Assembly: GCA_005878685.1 (NCBI GenBank)
Contig: VBLN01000041.1
Coordinates: forward strand, 1-13,924
Length of the DNA stretch: 13,924 nt
Origin: Deltaproteobacteria bacterium
GTDB lineage: Bacteria; Desulfobacterota; Binatia; UBA9968
Direction of reading: 5' to 3'
In this document: positions 7,724 to 13,521 of the stretch, piece after piece
Layout of the letters: the number at the start of each line of letters is the position of its first letter
Position numbering within the stretch: position 1 is the first letter of the stretch
Notes under the pieces: generated by a model
The model's database searches: none
What the model was told of the DNA's origin: nothing
Seen by the model: the letters and a program-made list of their open reading frames with translations, nothing else
Translations under genes and position numbers: made by a program

Positions 7724-7993
7724 ATGACCAAAGGCGACCTCATTAATGTAGTAGCTAGGGCGGCAAAGATGAGCAAGAGAGGAGCGGAAGGTGCCATCAA
7801 TGCAACCTTTGATGCTCTGGCCCGAGCGATCAAGAAAGACAAACGATTTCAGGTGCCAGCGTTTGGTACCTTTTCGGTAAGAGCGCGAAGGGCGAGAGTA
7901 GGGAGGAATCCTCGGACCGGCGAAGTCATCAATATCAAGGCGAGTCGAACGGTTGGATTTAAGCCGGCACCCGGCTTAAAAAAGGGCCTCTAG
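7724..7993 (+). CDS. HU-family histone-like DNA-binding protein
   Basis: This 89-residue protein is a typical HU/IHF-type nucleoid protein that binds and bends DNA as a dimer. The N-terminal helices (MTKGDLINVVARAAKMSKRG, AINATFDALARAIKK) form the dimer core. They are followed by the signature VPAFGTFSVRARRARVGRNP and the DNA-gripping arm RNPRTGEVINIKASRTVGFK, with the Pro that intercalates between base pairs. ATG 7724 is chosen because AAGGAGGT (7708-7715) sits 8 bases upstream; a TTG at 7718 is too close. It has its own strong promoter and is monocistronic. The C-terminal FKPAPGLKK codons form a perfect 10-bp inverted repeat. It is more HU-like than IHF-like in length and ending. Confidence 0.95.
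   Translation: MTKGDLINVVARAAKMSKRGAEGAINATFDALARAIKKDKRFQVPAFGTFSVRARRARVGRNPRTGEVINIKASRTVGFKPAPGLKKGL
7958..7980. repeat. Perfect 10-bp inverted repeat inside the 3' end of the HU gene
   Basis: TTTAAGCCGG (7958-7967) and CCGGCTTAAA (7971-7980) flank a 3-base loop, forming a strong hairpin over the last codons of the HU gene. On the plus strand it is followed by A residues, not T, so it is not a canonical intrinsic terminator. It could protect the mRNA 3' end, or may simply follow from codon choice. Confidence 0.6.
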
Positions 7994-8392
7994 AAGTAGC
8001 CCTGACTTCAGTCAATCAAACTATCGAGCCTGGGTGAGGATGAGTTGAGTTCTTACCGGGCTTCGATCACCGCTGCGGTGTGCGACGCCTTGCGTCCATT
8101 CACTTATTCACAGCAGTGGATACTGAGCCACCTTAACCTAAGCGGCTGATTTTAAATGTTTTTAGTTTTATTCGATCCCGCTGGTATGGCCGCTTATCAA
8201 CAGCGGAGAGATCGCAAGAAACTCAGTCGGATAAGTATGTGAAAATCTATGTTTTCCAGAACCTTGGCTCGCAGTTCTTGTCTTATGCTTTAACCCCAAA
8301 TTGTTCGTTATTCCGAGCTTGTGTCCAAATATTTTGACACCTATCCTGTGGGTGTCACGCCCTACTTTTTTCCGAAAATACAAAAATAGGCG
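7994..8392. other. Gene-free region between HU and the glycosyltransferase
   Basis: No convincing gene is seen in these 399 bases. Short hairpins are present: CACCGC-T-GCGGTG (8068-8080) next to GACGC-CTT-GCGTC (8084-8096), a spaced CCGCTG/CAGCGG pair near 8180-8205, and GACACC...GGTGTC (8336-8356) with a T6 run starting about 10 bases later (8366-8371). The last could be a weak plus-strand terminator, but the T tract is displaced. A 71-codon minus-strand reading (8168-8383) has no ribosome-binding site or family features. The region is visibly more AT-rich than polA. Confidence 0.5.
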
Positions 8393-9427
8393 TTATTGTC
8401 GAACTGTTGAGGCGGCTTTGTAGTAGCCTAGCCTCCAAGCTTTAAACAGCCAGCGCAAAGAAGAAGACAAGCGACGAATGTTTCTGGGGAGGTATTTGAA
8501 AAGCCGGTCCAAGCAAATCGTGATTGCCGCGGGATAAATCTGTGTCAAGGGACCCACTCGAGAATTGACCTTCACAAGATAGCGTTTGAAATGGCCTCGG
8601 GGCCCGCCGACGTCGATGTTCCACTTCTCACGAATATGGCGATAGCTCGCCATCACCGCAGGGATATCCCACTTCCACATGTGAAATTGCGCGTCCACCA
8701 AGTTTTTGATCACATGGGGATAATAGAGATGTACGACAGATTTCGGCTCGAACATCATCTTGCAGCCTGCTTGCGCGAGAGTGAGCCCCGAATCGATCTC
8801 GCCTCCTTCTCTCAAGTGTTCGTCGTAGACCCCGAGACGCAAAGCCGTATCTACAACAAACAGCTGACAGTGGAGTTCGCCAAAATCCACGTCGCGGCGC
8901 AATAAATTAGTCGTTTCACAAACCTTTTGACCGTGAAACCTCAGCTCCATGCTGCCGAAGGCTTGACCATTCTCACGGGTGATGAAAAGATCGTTGCCTG
9001 CGGTGTGTATGTGGTCGTCCTCCTCGAGCACGAGAGGGACTGCCAGGCTTGCCCCGGTTTCCTGCTGGCACTCGATCAGAGGCGTGAGCCAGTTCGGCCG
9101 CACAAAGACATTTGTGTCTAGGCAAACGGCGAGGCGGGTCTTTGTTTCCCGTAATCCAAGATTGCGCGCCTCGGCAGTGTTTAGGAATTTTGGTTTGAAG
9201 ATCAAGCGTGCCTTACCTGAAAGTTTGGCTTCGAGGTTTTTCGTGATCTGGTCGGGCGCGCCTCCCATGACGACGATGAGTTCAAAAGGTTCCGGGGTAT
9301 TGTTAAACAGATGGGTGAGGCATTCCTCGGTAACAGAGAAGAGATCTCGCGGCGTTAAGATGATGGTGCAGCGCTCGTTAGATCTCGCCTGGGGCGTTTG
9401 ACTCTCGGGTTGCTGACGCAGATTCAT
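8393..9427 (-). CDS. Glycosyltransferase family 2 (GT-A fold)
   Basis: This 344-residue protein is a GT2-type glycosyltransferase, which transfers a sugar from a nucleotide-sugar donor. The N-terminal nucleotide-binding core is clear: CTIILTPRDLFSVTEECLTH, then PFELIVVMGG and NTAEARNLGLRETKTRLAVC. The donor/metal motif is D-T-N in LDTNVFVRPNW, in place of the usual D-x-D. The segment EIDSGLTLAQAGCKMMFEP fits the usual acceptor-side region. No transmembrane anchor is obvious; the C-terminus (about 310-344) is basic and amphipathic and may touch the membrane. The start at 9427 is preferred over ATG 9535 because a promoter lies between them and AGAAGGA precedes it, although with a long gap. The substrate is unknown. 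No other polysaccharide genes adjoin it. Confidence 0.8.
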   Translation of the reverse strand: MNLRQQPESQTPQARSNERCTIILTPRDLFSVTEECLTHLFNNTPEPFELIVVMGGAPDQITKNLEAKLSGKARLIFKPKFLNTAEARNLGLRETKTRLAVCLDTNVFVRPNWLTPLIECQQETGASLAVPLVLEEDDHIHTAGNDLFITRENGQAFGSMELRFHGQKVCETTNLLRRDVDFGELHCQLFVVDTALRLGVYDEHLREGGEIDSGLTLAQAGCKMMFEPKSVVHLYYPHVIKNLVDAQFHMWKWDIPAVMASYRHIREKWNIDVGGPRGHFKRYLVKVNSRVGPLTQIYPAAITICLDRLFKYLPRNIRRLSSSLRWLFKAWRLGYYKAASTVRQ

Positions 9428-9475
9428 CTCGGCTTGAATTCCTTCTAGGTTAGACCTTTGGCTTCCAACTATATA

Positions 9476-9503
9476 ACTATAGAACAGCGACGCAAATTCG
9501 CAA
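9476..9503 (-). promoter_or_regulatory. Putative promoter for the glycosyltransferase
   Basis: On the minus strand TTGCGA (9503-9498) is followed by a 16-bp spacer and TATAGT (9481-9476). Transcription would begin near 9469, about 40 bases before the start chosen at 9427. Its position excludes the longer reading from 9535. Confidence 0.45.
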
Positions 9504-9560
9504 AGGATAATTTTTGGCGCTCTTAAGTCTCCCATGAGAAGCGTTTCAAGAGTGCCTCAG

Positions 9561-9583
9561 GATAAGTGCATGAAGCACTTATC
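9561..9583. promoter_or_regulatory. Perfect 9-bp palindrome between divergent genes
   Basis: GATAAGTGC (9561-9569) and GCACTTATC (9575-9583) are exact inverted repeats around ATGAA. They sit in the space between the divergent glycosyltransferase and membrane-protein genes. This is a plausible operator for a dimeric regulator controlling one or both genes. As RNA it would form a stable hairpin, but without a T run it is not a terminator. Confidence 0.55.
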
Positions 9584-9616
9584 GGGATTGAGTCTCTAAG
9601 ATCATTTCGGCGTTTT

Positions 9617-10147
9617 ATGATCCGGCCGGAGTTTAGAAAAGCGCTGGAAGGCCAGCAGCAGATCCTGGCTTTGCTATGGACGTTTTTTTTCTGTGGCATC
9701 TTCGTCTATCTGTGGCTTACAGAGTTTGTTCTGCGCAGCTCCGGATTCTCAGCCGGCTCCTCTGTGGCTGAGACGGTCAGAATAGTTCTATGGCTGCTTG
9801 CCTTGATCGATCTGGGCACTTTTGTGTGGTGGAGAAAACGGTTTCTGACCCAGGAAGCGATTTTGGGAGGCTCGAAGAAATACACGACCCTTCAAGTCTT
9901 GCAAGAGCACAAAACTCCAATTGAGGAGCGGGCCGCGCAAGTTGCCTCTTCGTACGTCACCAGCAAGATCGTAGGCTTCGCCATCCTGGAAGCCACGGCT
10001 GTTTACGGCTTTGTTTTGGCGTTGATTGGCGGGTATATCAGGGATCAGTATCTGTTTTCCCTTGCCAGCGGGGTGCTGTTACTCTTTGAATTTCCCTCCA
10101 AGGCATTCCTCGAAAAGATCCTTAGAAAGATCGAAGCGCCCGGGTAA
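9617..10147 (+). CDS. Four-helix membrane protein of unknown function
   Basis: This 176-residue integral membrane protein has about four transmembrane segments: ILALLWTFFFCGIFVYLWLT, VRIVLWLLALIDLGTFVWW, a helix around IVGFAILEATAVYGFVLALI, and YLFSLASGVLLLFEF. The helices are paired around a central soluble, charged stretch (RKRFLTQEAILGG to ASSYVTSK). The glutamate in the third helix (AILEATAVYG) resembles small uncharacterised four-helix proteins annotated as subunit-c-like in related bacteria; this comparison is from memory. ATG 9617 is chosen over GTG 9566, whose codon lies inside the palindrome, but neither has a convincing ribosome-binding site. Confidence 0.7.
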   Translation: MIRPEFRKALEGQQQILALLWTFFFCGIFVYLWLTEFVLRSSGFSAGSSVAETVRIVLWLLALIDLGTFVWWRKRFLTQEAILGGSKKYTTLQVLQEHKTPIEERAAQVASSYVTSKIVGFAILEATAVYGFVLALIGGYIRDQYLFSLASGVLLLFEFPSKAFLEKILRKIEAPG

Positions 10148-10191
10148 GAAGCCAGCTGGAGCGACGGACCTTGCAGTGGAGCGGTCCCTAC

Positions 10192-10494
10192 CTAATTTCC
10201 GCCATTCGATTGCCGAACGGTAATGGTCCCCAATGGGCATTCATACACGACGTCGTCCGCGCCTTTCTTTCGTTGCTGTTCTCGGACATAGCGTAGCCGG
10301 TTCTGGAACCAAGTGTTTTTCGGCCAGCCGCTGCCGTTGCTTTGTGGGGCAAAGTCATCTTGTTGTTGATGACGGTTCTGGAACCAAGTACCCTTCGGCC
10401 AACCCCCGCCATTACCTTCTGGGGCAAAGTCATCGTGTGGTTGATATGGATCCTGCCTCAGCCTGTTTTCCTCAAAGAAAATTCGCGAGCTCAT
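10192..10494 (-). CDS. Small tandem-repeat protein of unknown function
   Basis: I do not recognise this 100-residue protein. After a charged N-terminus (MSSRIFFEENRLRQDPYQPH) come two near-identical 21-residue blocks, DDFAPEGNGGG-WPKGTWFQNR and DDFAPQSNGSG-WPKNTWFQNR, separated by HQQQ to give a 25-residue period. A basic linker (LRYVREQQRKKG) and a C-terminal DDVVYECPLGTITVRQSNGGN with one Cys follow. The blocks agree at 17 of 21 residues. GAGGAG (10506-10501) lies 6 bases before ATG 10494, and a TTGACA promoter lies further upstream, so expression is credible. No signal peptide or membrane segment is seen. Gly/Asn-rich turns around invariant Trp, Pro and Phe suggest a small repeat fold or binding peptide. 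A modified-peptide precursor is possible, but no maturation enzyme is nearby. Confidence 0.65.
   Translation of the reverse strand: MSSRIFFEENRLRQDPYQPHDDFAPEGNGGGWPKGTWFQNRHQQQDDFAPQSNGSGWPKNTWFQNRLRYVREQQRKKGADDVVYECPLGTITVRQSNGGN
10297..10434. repeat. 75-bp-period tandem duplication
   Basis: Two 63-base units (10372-10434 and 10297-10359) lie 75 bp apart within the small repeat gene. They differ at 12 of 63 positions, spread over eight codons. Four of those codons are silent changes and four are replacements, which suggests some protein-level constraint since the duplication. Confidence 0.8.
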
Positions 10495-10532
10495 GGTCAT
10501 CTCCTCAAGCGAACTTTCTGCTGACGCTTTTC

Positions 10533-10600
10533 TGTTGGGAAAGTCTTCCTCCCTCCGTTCACCTCACATTTCATTGTCAGCAATCTCGATGTTGGGAAAG
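10533..10600. repeat. Two 11-bp direct repeats in the leader of the small repeat gene
   Basis: TGTTGGGAAAG occurs exactly at 10533-10543 and again at 10590-10600, 57 bp apart. On the coding strand this is CTTTCCCAACA, lying between the promoter and start codon of the 10192-10494 gene. The copies could be regulator or RNA-binding sites in a leader of about 120 bases. Confidence 0.5.
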
Positions 10601-10620
10601 GTTATGTCCTTGTGTATATC

Positions 10621-10650
10621 GACATAGTAAATGCGCGGGACATCTGTCAA
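10621..10650 (-). promoter_or_regulatory. Putative promoter for the small repeat gene
   Basis: On the minus strand a perfect TTGACA (10650-10645) is followed by an 18-bp spacer and TATGTC (10626-10621). The layout is close to that of the selenoprotein promoter (TTGACA, 18 bp, TATGTT). The predicted leader is about 120 bases long. Confidence 0.5.
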
Positions 10651-10715
10651 GAGCCTTTATCTTTTACAGTTTAACTTAGCTTCTGTTGGTTTAATCCCTG
10701 GCGCTTCGTAGCTGA

Positions 10716-11399
10716 TCAGTTCTTCCAGGCAGGCTCTGCCACAGGGTTCTGGAGCGAAGCGCTGTGGCTGCTGACCTCCTCTTTGACTAGCTCCAAGTAA
10801 ACGCTGCCGAAGAAGGACTGGCTTTGCAGTTTGAGAGGGAGCCTCCGATAGTCGGCGGAGATCCAGACGGTCGCCCGACGCATTCTATCGGCGTGGCGGG
10901 AGTTGGTGAGATTCTGCATTCGGGCAGCCATTCGATAGGCGTCAAAGGTGCCGACTTTCGTCGTTACCCGTTCCAAGGCAACGACGTCGAGCGTCACAAG
11001 GTAGCGGTTTTTGCCGCCGAAAGCATAAAAACGCAGTTGATCGCCGACTTTGAGATCGAGGCTGCGAACCAGGTACGTCGCCGTAATACTATCGAGCGTG
11101 TCGCCGGAATCGATTTCAAAGCGCGAGATCTCTTTCCCTCTCAGGCGCGCGACGGTCCATTTTTTCTCCGTCTGATTGTAGAGTGCATTTGTGTCGGTCG
11201 TTCGGCTGTTTTCTCGCTGCCGAAAGACAAATTGTTTGGGCCAGAAGGTTCCAGCCTCAAAAACCGACTGGATGGAATCCCTCATCCTCCAAACGAAATC
11301 GGGGCCCTTCTGGGTTCTGGCCTCGACGTCCACTTGAAAGACTTTCTTTCCGTCAACCCACAGGGGCGATGTTCGGACGTCGGCCGTGGCCAGCGGCAT
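10716..11399 (-). CDS. DUF3108-like protein, main part (N-terminus frameshifted)
   Basis: This 227-residue reading resembles the DUF3108 family of secreted beta-rich proteins found in Gram-negative bacteria. Family-like features include KVFQVDVEARTQ, FVWRMRDSIQSVFEAGTFWP, and the late block GTFDAYRMAARMQN to RATVWISADYRRLPLKLQSQ, where a strand and turn precede the final sheet. The reading begins at an internal Met without a Shine-Dalgarno sequence. Coding similarity continues upstream as TATEFSVGLWNG-MPLATADV until a TAA at 11447-11445. The true N-terminus with its signal-like region lies in another frame (11441-11557), joined through an A6 run. It lies downstream of, and co-directional with, the selenoprotein gene, so the two may share a transcript. 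The function of DUF3108 proteins is unknown; an envelope role is assumed. Confidence 0.65.
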   Translation of the reverse strand: MPLATADVRTSPLWVDGKKVFQVDVEARTQKGPDFVWRMRDSIQSVFEAGTFWPKQFVFRQRENSRTTDTNALYNQTEKKWTVARLRGKEISRFEIDSGDTLDSITATYLVRSLDLKVGDQLRFYAFGGKNRYLVTLDVVALERVTTKVGTFDAYRMAARMQNLTNSRHADRMRRATVWISADYRRLPLKLQSQSFFGSVYLELVKEEVSSHSASLQNPVAEPAWKN

Positions 11400-11557
11400 G
11401 CCGTTCCAGAGTCCGACCGAAAACTCAGTGGCGGTAAGGATTTTTTAATCTCGGCAATCTTGATGCGGAAAAGATGGGAGGTAGTCCGGGTTTCGCGCGC
11501 ATGGCACTGTGCAGTTTGATGTGTAGGCTTAGCCAGACAGGCCAGCGGGAAGGCCAA
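11400..11557 (-). pseudogene. Out-of-frame N-terminus of the DUF3108-like gene
   Basis: A second minus-strand frame reads LAFPLACLAKPTHQTAQC and then SHLFRIKIAEIKK up to the T6 run at 11441-11446 (A6 on the coding strand). One extra A there would give EIKK-ILTATEFSVGLWNG, joining smoothly to the downstream reading. The hydrophobic stretch, which extends further upstream as PLLPLFPFSFSFCLAFPLAC, looks like an export signal. The exact start is unclear because no ATG is present; TTG 11557 is one option. This is either a real frameshift or a homopolymer sequencing error. Confidence 0.5.
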
Positions 11558-11612
11558 GCAAAAGGAAAAACTAAAGGGAAAGAGTGGCAGAAGGGGTAGA
11601 GAAGTTAAGACG

Positions 11613-13262
11613 TCACTTCCACTCGTCGACTGAGATGGTCTTCTGGTAGGTGCAGCCCATGATCCGCCAGTACGGGTTGGTCTCGCCGCCGACGACGACT
11701 ACGTGAATATCTTTTTGAAGAAACATCTGGATCGGCTCATCCGGCGCTGCTTTGAGCCTCGCGGCCCATGGCTCTTCTCCGAACGTCGCTCGCGGATAGA
11801 TGTAGTTCTGGGCGAGCTGATAGTCCCAGAACTGGCCCGCCGGCATGCGCGCGTTGTCGTCGATCCACGCGATCAGCTTCTCCTTGGTGTCGAACCTGCC
11901 GCGGTCGATGAACATCCGCGCGGTGAGTGGGTCGAGCAGTAACGTCGGCGGCGTGCGCGGATCCAATCCGCGCAGCATGTTGCAGACGTGCTCGCGCCAA
12001 TGCTTCTCGCGCAACCCCAGTGAGAAGGCGGTCGAGCGGCAGCCGGTGAAGAGGCTGACGGCGCTGTCGGTCGGCTTGAACCCATGCTGCACGTGGAAGG
12101 GTTCCCATGGGCTCCGCTCCTCGTTCTCGCCGAACGTCATGCTGCCGTAGGCGTAGCCGTTGCCCTGCGATCCCATGTAGGTGTGGCCCGGCACCGAACC
12201 GCCCTGCAGGTTCTGTGAAAGCAAGCCGTAGGCCCGCCCGATCGTGGTGTTGGCATGGTTGTATGGCGCCATAGCGCCGGTCCCGCAGTTCATCCCGAGC
12301 TGGTGGCGGATTGGTCCGTTGACGACCGCCATGCTGGCCATCGAGCTGGTCGAACTCCCGCGCGCGCTTACCCCGCTCGCCGCCAGCGCCAGGATCACCG
12401 GGAAGTATTCCGGCTGGGCGCCGGCCATCACCGCGTTGACCGCGACCTTCTCGACTGTATATTCCCAATATTCGCGGAAGTCGGTGGGACGCATGTGGCC
12501 GACCACTTCGTCCGGCTTGCGACTCGTGTGCGCCACCATCGCTGCCACGCGCTCCTCGGTCGGAAGGATAATCGGGAGCTGATCGGTCCAGTGGTTCTCC
12601 TGGAAGAGACGGTTGAGCTCCTCGTCGCTCGCCGGCTCGACCCAGCGGGGAGTCGAGCGCTCGAATATAGTCTCCTTCAGCTCTCCCTCGCCGAACGGCG
12701 CTGTGAGCCCCTCGATGACCTCCCGCATCACGGGCCGGCCCGTGATGGGGTCGTTGCCGTCGACATAGGCGCGCAGCTCGCTGGGAGACTTGCCGATCAC
12801 CGGCTGAGGGACGAACACTTGCCGCATGTGGGGCATGCCGTTGGCGCGCGCCACCGACCGCACCACCCACTGGAAAACGGCAGTGTGCACGGCGACCGTC
12901 GGGACGCCGTAGTCATGGTCGATTCTCATCCCGTGCGCGGCGACCGCCGGCGCGCAAGTACTTCAGTGGCCGACGCCGATGACCGCGCCGTCGCCGTTCG
13001 CCTTGATCTCTTCCCAGGTCGCCGGGTCGTCCTTCAGATAGACGCTCGAGATGCGCTTGAAGACCGTTCTGACGCTGGGCATTCGGTCATGAAACCAATT
13101 TTGTATCTCCATCAGTAGAAGCTCTGAGTCGTCAAAACGGCAGTCCACTAGGTAGATAGTCTTGCCGTCCAGCTGATCGAGCCGCGGCGATAGGGACTGG
13201 TAGGTCACCTTCGGCGGGTAACCCATCGGGTTCAACACTCTGATCTTATCACCTCTTGCCAT
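11613..13262 (-). CDS. UGSC-family selenoprotein fused to a C-terminal partner domain (UGA = Sec100)
   Basis: This 549-residue redox protein is read through an in-frame TGA (12965-12963) as selenocysteine. Residues 1-200 are the UGSC domain: IRVLNPMGYPPKV, LDGKTIYLVDCRFDDSE, NGDGAVIGVGH-U-STC with Sec100 and Cys103, then GVPTVAVHTAVF. The U-x-x-C pair resembles the redox centres of GrdB-type reductases; the substrate is unknown. Residues about 210-549 are a second domain (HWTDQLPIILPTEERVAAM, EKVAVNAVMAGAQPEYFPVI, SMASMAVVNGPIRHQLGMNC, GENEERSPWEPFHVQHGF) that I recall as the product of a gene often adjacent to UGSC genes. ATG 13262 follows AGGAGG by 7 bases; an upstream ATG at 13301 lies inside the promoter. 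An SECIS-like hairpin follows the UGA. The alternative of two separate genes is unlikely because the ATG at 12929 has no ribosome-binding site. No sel genes are in the window. Confidence 0.88.
12934..12956 (-). promoter_or_regulatory. Bacterial SECIS-like element
   Basis: In the mRNA, six bases after the UGA, UGCGC (12956-12952) pairs with GCGCA (12938-12934). A GCC bulge and a GGC/GCC stem are capped by the loop GGUC (12945-12942). The apical GGU begins after 17 bases from the UGA; in E. coli fdhF the corresponding gap is 18, also with a GGU loop and a bulged stem. This is the expected site for SelB to deliver selenocysteinyl-tRNA. The structure was folded by eye. Confidence 0.75.
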
Positions 13263-13296
13263 CGTGACCCTCCTGCTCTCTTCTGAACGGGCTTTC

Positions 13297-13326
13297 AACA
13301 TATTCTGCGGTAGGGAGCGCTGTCAA
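13297..13326 (-). promoter_or_regulatory. Putative promoter for the selenoprotein gene
   Basis: On the minus strand a perfect TTGACA (13326-13321), an 18-bp spacer and TATGTT (13302-13297) predict transcription from about 13290. The leader would be under 30 bases and contain the AGGAGG site, which supports translation from 13262. Confidence 0.6.
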
Positions 13327-13521
13327 ACGTATGATGGATCCATCCTCTTTCATGACATGGACGAGCGGGACAGGGGAGCGTGAGAGATGCTCGCCTCCGG
13401 CCTTGCTCCCAAGTAGCTGCCGTTCGAGGCAGCCCTCAGGGGAAGTTGGAGGTCTGTCTTGAATCTTGAATTGGAGAGCTGAGAAGCGATGTCACGCGGT
13501 AGCGGGGCTAAAGGATTTCTT

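Noticed and set aside
8336..8371. Intrinsic terminator (GACACC...GGTGTC plus T6)
   Set aside because: The T run starts about 10 bases after the stem and the loop is 9 bases, so it does not meet the usual form; mentioned only within the gene-free region.
8168..8383. 71-codon minus-strand reading downstream of the glycosyltransferase
   Set aside because: No ribosome-binding site, no domain pattern and AT-rich composition.
10297..10434. CRISPR or minisatellite interpretation of the repeats
   Set aside because: Only two units exist, they are protein-coding, and they lack conserved short repeats with unique spacers.
10233..10679. Plus-strand reading across the tandem repeat
   Set aside because: The minus-strand reading has a promoter, a ribosome-binding site and silent differences between the repeats; the plus reading is Cys/His/Ser-rich without these.
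10824..11519. 231-codon plus-strand reading opposite the DUF3108-like gene
   Set aside because: The minus strand shows family-like strands and continues upstream through a frameshift; the plus reading has none.
11737..12870. Long minus-strand reading of 377 codons overlapping the selenoprotein
   Set aside because: It is the shifted frame of the real gene; its Arg/Ala/Gly-rich composition is typical of a GC-rich shadow.
12255..13118. 287-codon plus-strand reading over the selenoprotein gene
   Set aside because: Antisense shadow rich in Arg, Ala and His with no recognisable domain.
12963..13301. Stand-alone 112-residue protein ending at the TGA, with a separate 438-residue protein starting at 12929
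   Set aside because: The frame is continuous, the UGSC domain spans the TGA, an SECIS-like hairpin follows, the ATG at 12929 has no ribosome-binding site, and ATG 13301 lies within the predicted -10 box.
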